64,000 nucleotides of DNA from Candidatus Nanopelagicales bacterium (GCA_018401415.1 JAGYKV010000009.1:174656-238655), one strand, 5' to 3'. Counted from the stretch's first letter, positions 26,304-36,206 are shown. The notes: generated from the sequence alone by a model not told the origin. Translations and numbers: made by a program.

Positions 26304-27188
26304 ATGCCATTCGCACCGCTCGGGGTTTATGTCCCCCTCGTGACCCCTTTCGATGCCCAAGGACAGGTGGACACCGACACTCTGCGCGTGGCAGTGCGAG
26401 TAATGCTTGCCACGGGCGTTCACGGGATCGTTGCCGCGGGAACAACCGGCGAGGGCTACGCCCTGAGCTTTGATGAACGCCGCCAGGTGCTCAACCTGAT
26501 CGTGTCGGAAGTGGCCGGTGCGGTTCCGGTTCTCGCAGGAGTGGGTGGCATGTCCACCCATGAAGCACTGGATCAGGCACTCCTTGCCAAGCGTGCAGGT
26601 GTCACCGGACTCATGCTCGCGGCCCCTGCATACTGCTTACCCACGGAATCCGAACTCGCCAGCCACGTCACCACCGTTGTTCGAGCCATTGACCTACCCA
26701 CGGTTCTTTATGACTACCCCGCGCGAACCGGGGTGAGTTTTTCACGGCAGGTGCTCACACAAATTGCGGAACTGCCACAGATCGTTGGAATCAAGGAAGC
26801 ATCGGGTGATCTAAGTCGGATTCCTTGGTTGCAATCAGATTTCGGATCTGAGTTGGCAATCGTGTGCGGTGCAGATGTTGACTCAATAACTTTCCTTGAC
26901 GCAGGAGTCACCTGCTGGATCGGTGGGATTGCGAACCTGCTGCCGGCCGCACACGTGGCCATGTTGGACGCGGACAAGCGCGCAACCGTCTATTCCGAAA
27001 TACTGCCTGTCCTTGAATTCATTGAATCGGGCGACTACAACGCGAAAATCAAAGCGGGCATGGGGTTGCGCGGGTTAATAGTCGGCCCTCCGCGAGCACC
27101 ACTCGCTCAAGTCGACTCTGCGGAGCTGGAATCACTTGCCATTGCACTTGATGCCGCAGGTCCGTGGGCTCCTCCACTGGTGGGCTAA
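26304..27188 (+). CDS. DapA-family lyase, probably Delta1-pyrroline-4-hydroxy-2-carboxylate deaminase
   Basis: This TIM-barrel protein of about 294 residues belongs to the dihydrodipicolinate synthase/N-acetylneuraminate lyase family. The Schiff-base Lys is in VGIKEASGD, the catalytic Tyr in VLYDYPARTG, and the substrate loop in AAGTTGEGY. The next two genes are an FAD amine oxidase and a hydroxyproline epimerase, the set used to degrade trans-4-hydroxy-L-proline, where a DapA homologue deaminates the pyrroline to 2-oxoglutarate semialdehyde. The function is therefore inferred from neighbours. The ATG at 26304 (MPFAPLGVYVPLV) fits the family N-terminus. Confidence 0.82.
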   Translation: MPFAPLGVYVPLVTPFDAQGQVDTDTLRVAVRVMLATGVHGIVAAGTTGEGYALSFDERRQVLNLIVSEVAGAVPVLAGVGGMSTHEALDQALLAKRAGVTGLMLAAPAYCLPTESELASHVTTVVRAIDLPTVLYDYPARTGVSFSRQVLTQIAELPQIVGIKEASGDLSRIPWLQSDFGSELAIVCGADVDSITFLDAGVTCWIGGIANLLPAAHVAMLDADKRATVYSEILPVLEFIESGDYNAKIKAGMGLRGLIVGPPRAPLAQVDSAELESLAIALDAAGPWAPPLVG

Positions 27189-27191
27189 CCG

Positions 27192-28433
27192 GTGGCTGCC
27201 ACGGCTCGCCCCGAGTGTGACGCAGACACCATTGTGATCGGTGGCGGGATAATCGGAGTAGCCATTGCTGCGGCTTTACGCGATCAATCCGTTCTTGTTC
27301 TTGATTCGGGTGCTCCCAGATTTGGAACGTCATTGACAAATGCCGGACATATTGTGGTCAGCCATGCAACACCCTTTGCAGCACCCGGCATGGTCCGCAT
27401 GGGGTTTAGGTCTCTCGCCGCACGCGATGGCTCATTCGCCCTGTCACCAAAAATTCCACTATCCGGGTTATCATGGCTGGGTAAATTCATGTCGAAGTGC
27501 AATGAACGCAATACTGCGGTCCTGACTCCCGGTCTGTTGTCATTACTTCAGATCTCCGCACAGCAGGTTCATCAACTCGGGATCCCCACAACATCCACTG
27601 GCATGTGGGAGATTTTCACTTCGCCCCGGGCTCGCGAGCACGCTCTCCATCAAGTCGAGCACATGCATCAGATAGGACTTTCCGCTCACCTGATTGACAA
27701 GTCAGAAGCCCTTGAATCCGAACCACTCCTGACCCCGAATGCTCAAGCGATCGTTGAGTTGAGTGAGGACTTTGGAATCAATCCGGAAACACTCTGGTAC
27801 ACATTGAGAGATGCAAACCCAGATGCCACCTATATCAACAATGTCACTGTCGACTCACTCACTCCGTTCGTCGACTTTGTTCGAGTGAATGTGGGGACAA
27901 CTACGTATTCGGCGCGCAAGGTGGTAATTGCCGCGGGTGCGTGGACACCGAGTGTGACCAAGCTAGTTGGAGTGAACCTTCCGATCATTGCCGCTAAGGG
28001 TTACTCGATCACGATCCCACACATGCGCACCAATATTGCCCACCCCATGATTCTCGCCGATGAAAAAACTGCGGTGGACCCCATGGGTTCCGCTTTGCGC
28101 ATGAGTGCCAGATTCGAACTCACTCGCGCGAGCGACCGGAGTATCTCCACAAAGCGAATTACGCAGATGTACCAGAGGGCCAAGCGCACATTGCGGTTAC
28201 CGGAGTTCCCCGAATCCATTCAGTCTCTCTCACCCTGGACGGGCGTGCGACCCGCTAGTGCAGATGGTGCACCATTTATTGGGCCACTTGCAGGTATGCC
28301 GAATGTGCTGGTGGCTTCGGGTCACGGAATGATCGGAACCGCCATGGCCATGGGCACCGCGGATCTCATTGCCCGATATCTTCGTGGTGAGAGAATCAGT
28401 GAAGCCGAACTGGCACTCACACCCAACCGCTAG
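27192..28433 (+). CDS. FAD-dependent D-amino-acid/hydroxy-D-proline oxidase (DadA-like)
   Basis: This 413-residue DAO-type flavoprotein has a Rossmann FAD site IVIGGGIIGVAIAAAL and the C-terminal VASGHGMIGTAMAMGTADLIA. It starts with GTG three bases after the previous stop and is followed 7 bases later by the epimerase. The inferred reaction is oxidation of cis-4-hydroxy-D-proline to Delta1-pyrroline-4-hydroxy-2-carboxylate. Other D-amino acids are possible substrates on sequence alone. Confidence 0.83.
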   Translation: MAATARPECDADTIVIGGGIIGVAIAAALRDQSVLVLDSGAPRFGTSLTNAGHIVVSHATPFAAPGMVRMGFRSLAARDGSFALSPKIPLSGLSWLGKFMSKCNERNTAVLTPGLLSLLQISAQQVHQLGIPTTSTGMWEIFTSPRAREHALHQVEHMHQIGLSAHLIDKSEALESEPLLTPNAQAIVELSEDFGINPETLWYTLRDANPDATYINNVTVDSLTPFVDFVRVNVGTTTYSARKVVIAAGAWTPSVTKLVGVNLPIIAAKGYSITIPHMRTNIAHPMILADEKTAVDPMGSALRMSARFELTRASDRSISTKRITQMYQRAKRTLRLPEFPESIQSLSPWTGVRPASADGAPFIGPLAGMPNVLVASGHGMIGTAMAMGTADLIARYLRGERISEAELALTPNR

Positions 28434-28440
28434 GGGAAGC

Positions 28441-29442
28441 ATGGAAACCACTCGCATGTGGCATTGCGTGGATTCACATACCGAAGGAATGCCCACGCGC
28501 GTGGTTGTTGGTGGCGTGGGTGTACTCCCCGGCGCCACCATGGAAGAGCGCCGGCAATACGTCATGACGGAAGCCGATCACCTGCGGCGCTGGCTCATGT
28601 TCGAACCACATGGCCACGGGGCCATGAGCGGTGCAATCCTGCAGCCGCCAACCAGACCGGACTGCGACTGGGGTGTTGTGTACATCGAGGTGTCAGGCTG
28701 CCTGCCAATGTGTGGCCACGGCACAATCGGAACCGCAACCGTGCTGGTCGAAACCGGCATGGTGCCTGTGATCGAACCTGAGACTGTTATTCGGCTAGAT
28801 ACTCCGGCTGGCTTGGTAATTGCCCGCGTGCGTGTCGAGGGTGGCCGCGCCACCAGTGTGACCTTGGAGAACGTTCCTTCCTTCGTCACCGAGCTTGATT
28901 CCACAATTGAAGTTACAGGATTCGGTCTCGTTCCTTATGACATGGCATTCGGCGGAAACTTCTACGCCATTGTTGAACTTGCCGATATTGGAGTGGAATT
29001 CGGAATTGACAATAAAGATCAACTACTCGAAGCCGGGCTTGCAATCATGAATGCCATCAACGAACAACAACCACCGGTCCACCCGGAAAACCCGGCAATC
29101 GATCATGTGCATCACGTTCAGCTCGTGGCACCGGGAAGTACTTCGAGTCATTCGCGTCACGCCATGGCGATTTACCCCGGTTGGTTTGATCGGTCGCCTT
29201 GCGGCACAGGAACCAGCGCCCGAGTCGCGCAACTCACGGCGCGCGGTCAACTCGCTCCGGGGGACACCTTAAAAAACGAGTCATTAATTGGCACGCACTT
29301 CCTCGGTCGCGTCAAGGAATCAACGACGGTTGCTGGAATTCCAGCGATCATTCCTGAGATCACCGGACGGGCATGGATCACCGGAACATCGGTGCACATG
29401 CTTGCCCCAGACGACCCCTTCCCCGAAGGATTTTTACTGTAA
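28441..29442 (+). CDS. 4-hydroxyproline 2-epimerase (proline racemase family)
   Basis: This 333-residue enzyme epimerises trans-4-hydroxy-L-proline to cis-4-hydroxy-D-proline. Both catalytic Cys residues are present: one in CLPMCGHGTIG, one in DRSPCGTGTSAR. That separates it from the trans-3-hydroxyproline dehydratases, which have Thr or Ser at the second site. I chose the ATG at 28441, directly behind a GGGGAAGC-type RBS; the earlier in-frame Met is inside the oxidase gene. The last base of its TAA is the first base of the next ATG. Confidence 0.88.
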   Translation: METTRMWHCVDSHTEGMPTRVVVGGVGVLPGATMEERRQYVMTEADHLRRWLMFEPHGHGAMSGAILQPPTRPDCDWGVVYIEVSGCLPMCGHGTIGTATVLVETGMVPVIEPETVIRLDTPAGLVIARVRVEGGRATSVTLENVPSFVTELDSTIEVTGFGLVPYDMAFGGNFYAIVELADIGVEFGIDNKDQLLEAGLAIMNAINEQQPPVHPENPAIDHVHHVQLVAPGSTSSHSRHAMAIYPGWFDRSPCGTGTSARVAQLTARGQLAPGDTLKNESLIGTHFLGRVKESTTVAGIPAIIPEITGRAWITGTSVHMLAPDDPFPEGFLL

Positions 29443-29675
29443 TGGCCAAAGGCGATACCGAAGCACGTGACAATCCGGAAATACCCAAACCAGATCGCCT
29501 CGACCCCACACATCCCCACTACTTCGCGATCATGTCTGCTCACTCAGCAGCGTGTGCAACGGGCCAGGCGGGATACCTCGACCCTTTTACCGGATTATTT
29601 GCCATGACCAGTGACCATCACCTTGAGCGCGGGTTCTGCTGCGGCCGAGGCTGCCGCCACTGCCCCTATATCTAG
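29442..29675 (+). CDS. DUF5522 family small protein
   Basis: This 77-residue protein has a Cys-rich C-terminus (GFCCGRGCRHCPYI) and a central HYFAIMSAHSAACATGQAGYLDP. The DUF5522 family is of unknown function; the Cys cluster may bind metal. The start is coupled by a one-base overlap (TAATG) with the epimerase stop, so it is translated with the hydroxyproline genes. That coupling may be accidental. Confidence 0.8.
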   Translation: MAKGDTEARDNPEIPKPDRLDPTHPHYFAIMSAHSAACATGQAGYLDPFTGLFAMTSDHHLERGFCCGRGCRHCPYI

Positions 29676-29708
29676 TTTTAGGTCCCGATTCCCCACGGTG
29701 GTCCCGTC

Positions 29709-31250
29709 ATGGCATACCGTGTTCAGGTGCGAACTCACCTGTGGGCCCCTGCGCTCGGTCTAGCGCTGGTTGTCTCCTTCCTCCCCGCCACGAGTTTGCA
29801 CGTGTCAACGTCCCATGCGGCAACGGCACCCCAGGCCGTGGGCACGTGGTCCATGGTTCCGCAGAGCAAGGACTCCAACGGCGACGGATTTATCGATGGC
29901 GATGGGGGTGTCCCTTCTTCGGGCGCCCTGTCCGCCCAACCGTCAGCAAATTTCGTTGGCGCAGGCAACTTCATTGCCCAACCGAATGAACGCTTAATTG
30001 GCGGTTCACTCTCGTGGTACCTGGATGACACCGGATTTCCTGTTTTACTCAATGCCTGCAAGTCGGTCGGAGATACGTACACGTGGACCGTTCAACGCGG
30101 GGGCGAGGTGGTTGCAACCACGCCGGTCAAGAAACTCACGCGCAAAGCCTGTCGCCAGACCATTACATTGCCCGAGGGTTTACACAGCCTCAAACTCACC
30201 GTGCGCAAGGGCTCCGCCACAAAACGCCTCTCCATGGTCGCGAATGTTTCTAATATTTTGATGGTGGTCATGGGTGACTCCTATGCCTCTGGTGAAGGAA
30301 ACCCGCGCAATGTCAATGCATGGCTCCGAAATACTTCTGCTCGTTTTAACCCTTACTGGGACAACGACAGATGCAATCGGAGTGTTCACGGAGCACCAGC
30401 GCAGGCCGCATTACAGCTAGAAAAAGCGTCCACGAAAACTTCGGTCACTCTGGTAGATGTTTCTTGCTCAGGGGCAACCGTTGATCGAGGGATATTAGGT
30501 GCTCAATACCCGAATACTCCAACGCAAATTGAGCAGGTCACCGCCCTGATTGGTAACCGGAGTATCGATGTCCTCTCCATCACGATTGGGGGCAATGATG
30601 TCGGCTTCGGTTCGATTCTGACCACCTGCGCACTTGCCAATAACTGCCCACTGGCCAAAGCCACCTCAAAGCCGCTTTCCAACTACCCCACCGTTCAAAG
30701 TGGAGTGCAGTCCGAGACCGCCAAATTGGCGGGTGCCTACACTCGAATTAATGATTGCCTCACCGGCGTTCCCTGCCAGTCCTCCACCGGTGACTCACTC
30801 CAAGGACTACAGATCACCCCGGGCGGAAAAGTCTTTGTCTCCTCTTACCCTGACATCACTCGGTCAGCAAATGGCGCAATCTGCAGTTACCTCACAATTT
30901 CGCGCGATGATTTCCAATGGGCGCGCGACACAATTTTGAGCCCCGCGCCTTCAAATCCATTTCCCTACACGACCACCCGCAGTCAGACGGTGAACCTCGA
31001 CAATGCAGCCGGTTCGCTCAATGGTCAGATCAATGCAACAACAGCGTTGGGCTGGCAACCGGTCATGGGCATTTGGGGCGCATCCGGTGACTCCACCACA
31101 GGTCACGGAGTCTGCGCAGGAACAAGTGCATGGGTATTTGGCTTGACCGGCTTCTCCGGATTCACCAGTGGTTCATTTCATCCCAATCCACAAGGTTTGG
31201 AAAGCATGGCAAAAGAGCTTCTCGCTCAGATTAAAGCCACCGGATTCTGA
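29709..31250 (+). CDS. Secreted SGNH/GDSL-family hydrolase
   Basis: This 513-residue protein has a signal peptide (LGLALVVSFLPATSLHVSTSHA). The SGNH blocks are GDSYASGEG (Ser), ISITIGGNDVGFG (Asn) and FHPNPQGLES (catalytic His). The roughly 180 residues before the GDS block form an extra N-terminal beta-rich domain. A pair of Cys-containing loops (DVSCSGATVD, TTCALANNCPL) suggests disulfides, as in secreted actinobacterial lipases. It is probably an esterase or lipase on polymers. Confidence 0.85.
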   Translation: MAYRVQVRTHLWAPALGLALVVSFLPATSLHVSTSHAATAPQAVGTWSMVPQSKDSNGDGFIDGDGGVPSSGALSAQPSANFVGAGNFIAQPNERLIGGSLSWYLDDTGFPVLLNACKSVGDTYTWTVQRGGEVVATTPVKKLTRKACRQTITLPEGLHSLKLTVRKGSATKRLSMVANVSNILMVVMGDSYASGEGNPRNVNAWLRNTSARFNPYWDNDRCNRSVHGAPAQAALQLEKASTKTSVTLVDVSCSGATVDRGILGAQYPNTPTQIEQVTALIGNRSIDVLSITIGGNDVGFGSILTTCALANNCPLAKATSKPLSNYPTVQSGVQSETAKLAGAYTRINDCLTGVPCQSSTGDSLQGLQITPGGKVFVSSYPDITRSANGAICSYLTISRDDFQWARDTILSPAPSNPFPYTTTRSQTVNLDNAAGSLNGQINATTALGWQPVMGIWGASGDSTTGHGVCAGTSAWVFGLTGFSGFTSGSFHPNPQGLESMAKELLAQIKATGF

Positions 31251-31289
31251 GTTCGCCCTTGGTGATAATGTTCACCAGTTCGGAAATAC

Positions 31290-31362
<73 letters not shown>

Positions 31363-31462
31363 CAAAGTTCGCTTCGTCTTTTCCACAGGTACAAATTCGC
31401 TCTGTTATCACGGCTCGATTCCTCCTAACATTCCACGTGAATGTGAGGAGTGATCAGTCTCA

Positions 31463-31678
31463 ATGGTCCGTGGGAAGCACCCCAAGAAGGAATGGGAATC
31501 TCTCCTTCGCCAAATCGAGCTCCGCGGATGGCACATCGCCAGGAAATCTGGCTATTTTCGGTGCAAATGCCCATGCGGTTTACACTTGCGGTCAATACCA
31601 TTGACACCGTCCGGAGCATCCACTTTGATTAACATCAGAAAATGGTTCGAACGACAAACCTGCTGGGAGGTGATCTGA
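31463..31678 (+). CDS. HicA-like small basic protein, putative toxin
   Basis: This 71-residue protein resembles small HicA-like double-stranded-RNA-binding-fold proteins: GKHPKKEWESLLRQIELRGW, then a Lys/Cys-rich GYFRCKCPCGLH and SGASTLINIRKWF. In HicA the fold supports mRNA cleavage with a His in the GSH/K motif; here that region is CKCPCGLHL, so activity is uncertain. The stop is one base before the partner start. It lies about 100 bases downstream of tRNA-Lys, a common insertion site. Confidence 0.55.
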   Translation: MVRGKHPKKEWESLLRQIELRGWHIARKSGYFRCKCPCGLHLRSIPLTPSGASTLINIRKWFERQTCWEVI

Positions 31679-31679
31679 C

Positions 31680-31979
31680 ATGATCAGCGTTGTAAACATC
31701 CACGCCGAAGTTGAAAGCAACAATGAAGCTCTCCTTGACATGTTGAGTGACGCATTCGTAGTTCTCGAGTCGCAGTGCTCTGATTTGGCAGAATGGAGCA
31801 TAGGATCTAGTCAGCCGTGGTCGAGTATCGAAATCGATTTGGCCTTAGATTGCACAGACACCAGTGATGCAACTACCCGGGCACTAGAAATTTTCGAGCT
31901 CGCTGTTTCGTGTACCGCTGAACAAAATTACATTTTCACAAGCGCTCACTCAATCAGTGCACGACTGATTAATGTGTAG
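31680..31979 (+). CDS. Partner protein of the HicA-like gene, putative antitoxin
   Basis: This 99-residue acidic protein (MISVVNIHAEVESNNEALLDM, WSSIEIDLALDCTDT) is encoded immediately after the HicA-like gene. I recognise no family. A small basic protein followed by an acidic one is the usual layout of a toxin-antitoxin pair. Its 3' end overlaps the convergent oxidoreductase gene by 11 bases. Confidence 0.5.
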   Translation: MISVVNIHAEVESNNEALLDMLSDAFVVLESQCSDLAEWSIGSSQPWSSIEIDLALDCTDTSDATTRALEIFELAVSCTAEQNYIFTSAHSISARLINV

Positions 31980-33553
31980 CCGAGATTCCCTCACTCTTAG
32001 CCGCCCGGTTGAGAATTGCTCTCGCCGCGTTGTGACCCGGGATCCCACTCACTCCACCACCACGGGCAGCGCCGCTGCCGCAGAGGAAGACATTTTCACG
32101 GGTAGTTTCCACACCCCATGAGCCAATCTCAGAGTCAGACTGCGCCCACGGCCAATCTAGTGGGGTGTGAAAGATATTTCCGGTAGCAATATTCAAATAG
32201 TTCTCAATATCTACGGTTGTGTTGACCTCTATACAGGGGTTTCCGTCAGGGCCCATGAATAAACAATCCTCGATGGGTTCAGCCAATACCGAATTGAGTG
32301 TCGCCAACACTGCTTGCAGTGCTTGGTCACTCGTAACCGGGTTATTTGATCGGGCAAAAAGTTCATGGGGGGTGTGAAGGGCGAATAGTGTCAAAGTGTG
32401 CACACCTGCCTCCTGCAATTCCTTGGAGAGAATAGAAGGGTCGGTCAGACTGTGACAGTAGATCTCCGCTGGAAGGGGGTTGGGGAGGGTTCCCCCTTGT
32501 GCCGCCTCAAAAGCGTCGGCAAGTTGCTGATATCCCTCGTTAATGTGAAATGTTCCGTTGAATGCTTCAGATGAAACTCCACTGCGAAGATTGGGCAAGC
32601 GCGAAAGAAGCATGTTGACCTTGATTTGGGCACCACCTGAAGCGATATCAATTATTGGAAGCGGATCACCAAAAAGTTCCGCAAGGACACTCGGTGTTGC
32701 ATTCACCAACACATTGCGGGCTGTCCATTCACGTTCACCCGCCTGCACCCTGATGCCGCCGGTGATCTCCTCCAACTTGGTCACCTCAACTCCTGTGTGA
32801 ATAACCGCACCAGATGCCGTGGCAATGCCTTCCAATTGACCCGTGACCTGGCCCATGCCTCCCACGGGAACATCCCATGTGCCCGGTTCCATTGCCAATC
32901 ACGTGATACAGGAAACAAATATTTTGGCGAAGGCTGAGATCGTGGGCATCTGCAAATGTGCCAATCAGTGCATCCGTGAAAATTATTCCTCGAAGTGTGT
33001 CGTTCGAGATACTCGCCTCAATGACTTCGCCAAGTGGGCGAACAAAAAAGTCATTCCAGTCATCGGGATCATTAATCAGTTTCCGCATATCTTCCTTGGA
33101 CATAAGCGGCTGGGTTAAAGTGGGGAATACAATTTTTGCTACTCGCTCGGTGCGGGTATAGAAATCAACCCACGCTTGGGCATCCGTGTGGTTCCCCGTG
33201 AATTCGGTGATTCGTTTCCTTAACTCCTCAGGGTCACTCTGCGGAATGGCAATTGAGTGATCCGGATGTGCTGGGGTGGGAGTGAAACTCGATACCGCTC
33301 GCTTGACCGTGGTGAGTGTCATGTCCAGTTCCTGGCGAATCTGTTCGGGGAGGAGTGAAACCAGGTAGGAGTACTTGCTCAACCGAGCGCCCACGCCGGG
33401 AAAGACTTCAGCGGAGATCGCTGCACCACCGACGTGGTCAGCGGCCTCCACAACGAGAACGGAACGCCCAGCTCGAGCGAGGTATGCCGCTGCAACAAGG
33501 CCGTTGTGACCCGCACCAACAACAATGTCGTCGAAATCAAAAGTGTCTGACAT
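31969..33553 (-). pseudogene. FAD-dependent oxidoreductase (phytoene-desaturase-like), frameshift near 32880
   Basis: The N-terminal frame (33553 downward) has FAD motif DDIVVGAGHNGLVAAAYLARAG and LVVEAADHVGGAA. It ends with HVIGNGTG, after which the frame shifts by one base near 32879-32886. The second frame continues with TWDVPVGGMGQVTGQLE and carries the C-terminal FLCGSGAARGGGVSGIPGHNAA. Deleting one C rejoins them into a protein of about 527 residues, the normal family length. The family oxidises carotenoid-like or retinol-like substrates; the substrate here is unknown. It could be an error rather than a real pseudogene. Confidence 0.8.
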
Positions 33554-33555
33554 GG

Positions 33556-34437
33556 TTAATCACCCTCCCCTGATGCCGGGATCGGGATCCCCTTGCTGGC
33601 TAGGCGCGAGCACATCTCGGAATAGTGCGCATCAATTGCCTCAACGGTTCGATCATCAAAGTCACGGCGCCAACGACCGGCGTGCGAACTCTCTGCGGTC
33701 ATATTGGCATTAAACCAATCTGACATTTCTGCTGATGGGCTTACGCCGACGTGGTCAAGCAGTGCATTGAGTGTTTCCGCTCGACTATTGCGAACGAGAT
33801 CTAGGAGCTCGAATGTGAGCACTCGACCGGGTGTGCTTTTCTCTGTCGCTCTGTGTGACTTCTCTGTGCGCTGCTCCCATTGATCCAAAGCCGCAAAAAC
33901 ATCGTTCGGCCCGAAATCCTGGTGGACAAAGGAAGCCGCCACATCGCGACCGTCACGAGTCACAATCACAACCTTTGATTCCGGGTACACGGCTTCAACC
34001 CGATCGGCCTTGCGAGCGTTCGCTGGTGTTGTGTCGACCCAGCGGATTGCACCGCAACCGGCAGCGACTTTGTCCATGATCGAATACACCAAATCCTGAG
34101 TGGCCTGTTGGGGATCACGTGGAAATAGCTGTAAATACTTCGAGGTGAGATCGACAACGAATTCTTTGTCCATGGATGTATGCAGCCCAACATTCTCCGC
34201 ACGAAAGAACCAACGATCAAGTAATCGATCCACGGCCAGTTCCGCCGCCGCCTGCCCGGCAGGTGTGTTGGCTTTTGTCAGCGCATCTACAAAACCGTCA
34301 TTGCCCGTGATGAACCGAACTTCCATGGGCCTGGTGAGGGTGAGATCGGGGTGATGGTCAAGCAGGTGACCAACAATCGTGGAACCACTGCGGCCGGTTC
34401 CGCCAATGAGAACTGGTTCGAGTGAACTACCGCCCAC
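33556..34437 (-). CDS. Sulfotransferase-family protein
   Basis: This protein of about 293 residues has the 5'-PSB-like PAPS-binding loop PVLIGGTGRSGSTIVGHLL near its N-terminus and VVIVTRDGRDVAASF as the 3'-phosphate-binding region. It is cytosolic. I chose the GTG at 34437 so that the P-loop lies near the N-terminus as in the family; longer in-frame starts run into the DUF3618 gene. It overlaps that gene by 11 bases. The acceptor is unknown. Confidence 0.78.
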   Translation of the reverse strand: MGGSSLEPVLIGGTGRSGSTIVGHLLDHHPDLTLTRPMEVRFITGNDGFVDALTKANTPAGQAAAELAVDRLLDRWFFRAENVGLHTSMDKEFVVDLTSKYLQLFPRDPQQATQDLVYSIMDKVAAGCGAIRWVDTTPANARKADRVEAVYPESKVVIVTRDGRDVAASFVHQDFGPNDVFAALDQWEQRTEKSHRATEKSTPGRVLTFELLDLVRNSRAETLNALLDHVGVSPSAEMSDWFNANMTAESSHAGRWRRDFDDRTVEAIDAHYSEMCSRLASKGIPIPASGEGD

Positions 34438-34690
34438 GACGCCGCAGGATTTTAATTGCCACAACGCCAAGAACAATGGCACCTGCGATGGCAACCCGCT
34501 CGGGACGAACACCACCGAATTCATCGGTAAACCAACCACCGGCTGCCCTGAGGCCACGTTGGGCTAATGCGGCCGGTGTGGTCTGTTCGCGCAATTGGGT
34601 GAGCGAAGCAATGAAATCGGCGCGCGCCACACCAATCTCGGATTGAATCACCTCAAGTTTTTGCGGGGGGGTGGTCTCATGCGTGGTCAC
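34427..34690 (-). CDS. DUF3618-like membrane-associated protein
   Basis: This protein of about 87 residues has an amphipathic N-terminal region (KLEVIQSEIGVARADFIASLTQL) and one C-terminal TM helix (VAIAGAIVLGVVAIKIL) followed by basic residues. This matches the DUF3618 pattern of actinobacterial proteins of unknown function. The likely start is a GTG at 34690; an upstream ATG at 34717 is also possible. Confidence 0.7.
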   Translation of the reverse strand: MTTHETTPPQKLEVIQSEIGVARADFIASLTQLREQTTPAALAQRGLRAAGGWFTDEFGGVRPERVAIAGAIVLGVVAIKILRRRGR

Positions 34691-34777
34691 GGGGAACACC
34701 CTACGCGCCACCCGCAATCCGCGGTCAACCCTGTACGAATACAGCCCGACGGTTTCGCCTAGACTCGAGGCGCTCTC

Positions 34778-34859
34778 GCGGGAGTGGTGGAATTGGCAGA
34801 CACGCAGGTTTTAGGTACCTGTGTCTTCGGACGTGCGGGTTCAAGTCCCGCCTCCCGCA
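34778..34859 (+). tRNA. tRNA-Leu (TAG anticodon)
   Basis: This is a type II tRNA with a long variable arm. Acceptor GCGGGAG pairs with CTCCCGC. The anticodon stem CAGGT/ACCTG encloses loop TTTAGGT (anticodon TAG). The variable arm is TGTCTTCGGACG and the T arm GCGGG-TTCAAGT-CCCGC. CCA is not encoded. Confidence 0.95.
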
Positions 34860-34881
34860 CCCAAGTTGTGGTTGAGGAGAG

Positions 34882-35484
34882 TTACCCTGCTGACAATTCC
34901 CTGATGAATGCCTTGAGCGCGTGACCCCGGTGGCTGATCACGTCCTTCTCCTCTGCGGTCAGTTGCGCGGAAGTCACCGATTGGCCCATGGGGACGAAGA
35001 TCGGGTCGTAGCCGAAACCGTGGGCACCCCGAGGGGAATCGATAATCTCACCGTTCATGGAGCCTTCGACAATAAACTCACGGCCACCGGGTTCGCAATA
35101 GGCCACCGCGCAGACAAAGGAGGCTCCTCTGCGCTTTCTCGGAATGTGTGCAATCTGGGCGAGGAGGAGCTCGAGGTTGGCGTGGTCATTACCGTGCTGA
35201 CCTGCCCAACGCGCTGACAAAATTCCGGGCATACCGTTGAGGGCATCCACACACAACCCGGAATCATCTGCAACGGCCGGCAAACCCGTTTCATTACTCA
35301 CGTATTTCGCCTTGAGCATTGCGTTGGCGGCGAAAGTTGATCCGGTTTCTTCGACATCTTGAAGATCGGGAAAACTATCGGTGCCAAGAATCTCAATTTC
35401 TAATCCGGCTTGCTCGAGAATCCGGCGCATCTCCTCAACCTTTTTTTGGTTGTGAGAGGCGATGACCATTTTTGTTGGAATCAT
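34882..35484 (-). CDS. rdgB: Non-canonical purine NTP pyrophosphatase
   Basis: The 200-residue HAM1/RdgB enzyme hydrolyses dITP, XTP and ITP to monophosphates and so keeps them out of DNA. The motifs are VIASHNQKKVEEM, VADDSGLCVDALNGMPG and SARWAGQHGND near the active site, and AHGFGYDPIFVP. I chose the ATG at 35484, two bases after the rph stop; the longer frame would overlap rph. rph-rdgB is a common actinobacterial pair. Confidence 0.9.
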   Translation of the reverse strand: MIPTKMVIASHNQKKVEEMRRILEQAGLEIEILGTDSFPDLQDVEETGSTFAANAMLKAKYVSNETGLPAVADDSGLCVDALNGMPGILSARWAGQHGNDHANLELLLAQIAHIPRKRRGASFVCAVAYCEPGGREFIVEGSMNGEIIDSPRGAHGFGYDPIFVPMGQSVTSAQLTAEEKDVISHRGHALKAFIRELSAG

Positions 35485-35486
35485 GA

Positions 35487-36206
35487 TTACGGAGCGAGTG
35501 CCTTTCGTTGCAATTGGGTAAGTTCGGCGCAACCGCGCGATGCGAGATCCAGGAGTTGATTCAACAGTTCGCGATCAAATGCTTCCTGTTCCGCAGTTCC
35601 TTGGACTTCAATGAATTTTCCTGATCCGGTCATGACCACGTTCATGTCGGTGTCTGCCGAAACGTCGTCGTCGTAATGAAGATCCAAGCGAGGCTCGCCG
35701 CCCACAATTCCCACACTGATAGCCGCAACGGAATCAATGATGGGGTTACCCACAACATGTCCCTGTTCCTGCGCCCACGTGATGGAATCGACGAGGGCCA
35801 GATACGCACCCGTAATGGCTGCCGTTCTGGTGCCACCGTCAGCCTGGAGGACATCGCAGTCAATCAAGATGGAGTTTTCGCCCAGTTTTTCCATGTCCAC
35901 CGCGGCACGAAGACTCCGCCCGATTAATCGGCTGATTTCTTGGGTGCGCCCCGAAAGTTTACCTTTAACGGATTCGCGCTGATTGCGAGTATTGGTGGCA
36001 CGGGGCAACATGCTGTATTCGGCGGTAACCCAGCCTTTACCCGAGCCGGCAAGCCACCGGGGAACACCCGCTGTAAAAGATGCGGTACAGAGAACACGAG
36101 TGCGCCCAAATGTCACCAGCGTGGATCCTTCGGCCTGCTCGAGCCAGCCACGTTGGAATGTCACTTCGCGGAGTTGATCTGCCTGTCTGCCATCTGTGCG
36201 GGTCAT
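35487..36206 (-). CDS. rph: Ribonuclease PH
   Basis: The 239-residue phosphorolytic exoribonuclease trims tRNA 3' ends. Typical features are the [18 protein letters not shown] opening, [20 protein letters not shown], the phosphate-binding loop, and [23 protein letters not shown]. It is complete. It lies between murI (26 bases upstream) and rdgB on the same strand, the conserved murI-rph-rdgB order in this phylum. Confidence 0.93.
   Translation of the reverse strand: MTRTDGRQADQLREVTFQRGWLEQAEGSTLVTFGRTRVLCTASFTAGVPRWLAGSGKGWVTAEYSMLPRATNTRNQRESVKGKLSGRTQEISRLIGRSLRAAVDMEKLGENSILIDCDVLQADGGTRTAAITGAYLALVDSITWAQEQGHVVGNPIIDSVAAISVGIVGGEPRLDLHYDDDVSADTDMNVVMTGSGKFIEVQGTAEQEAFDRELLNQLLDLASRGCAELTQLQRKALAP

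Noticed and set aside
28458..28781. Long overlapping ORFs inside the epimerase and other core genes
   Set aside because: They are antisense or out-of-frame shadows in GC-rich codons without family similarity or RBS.
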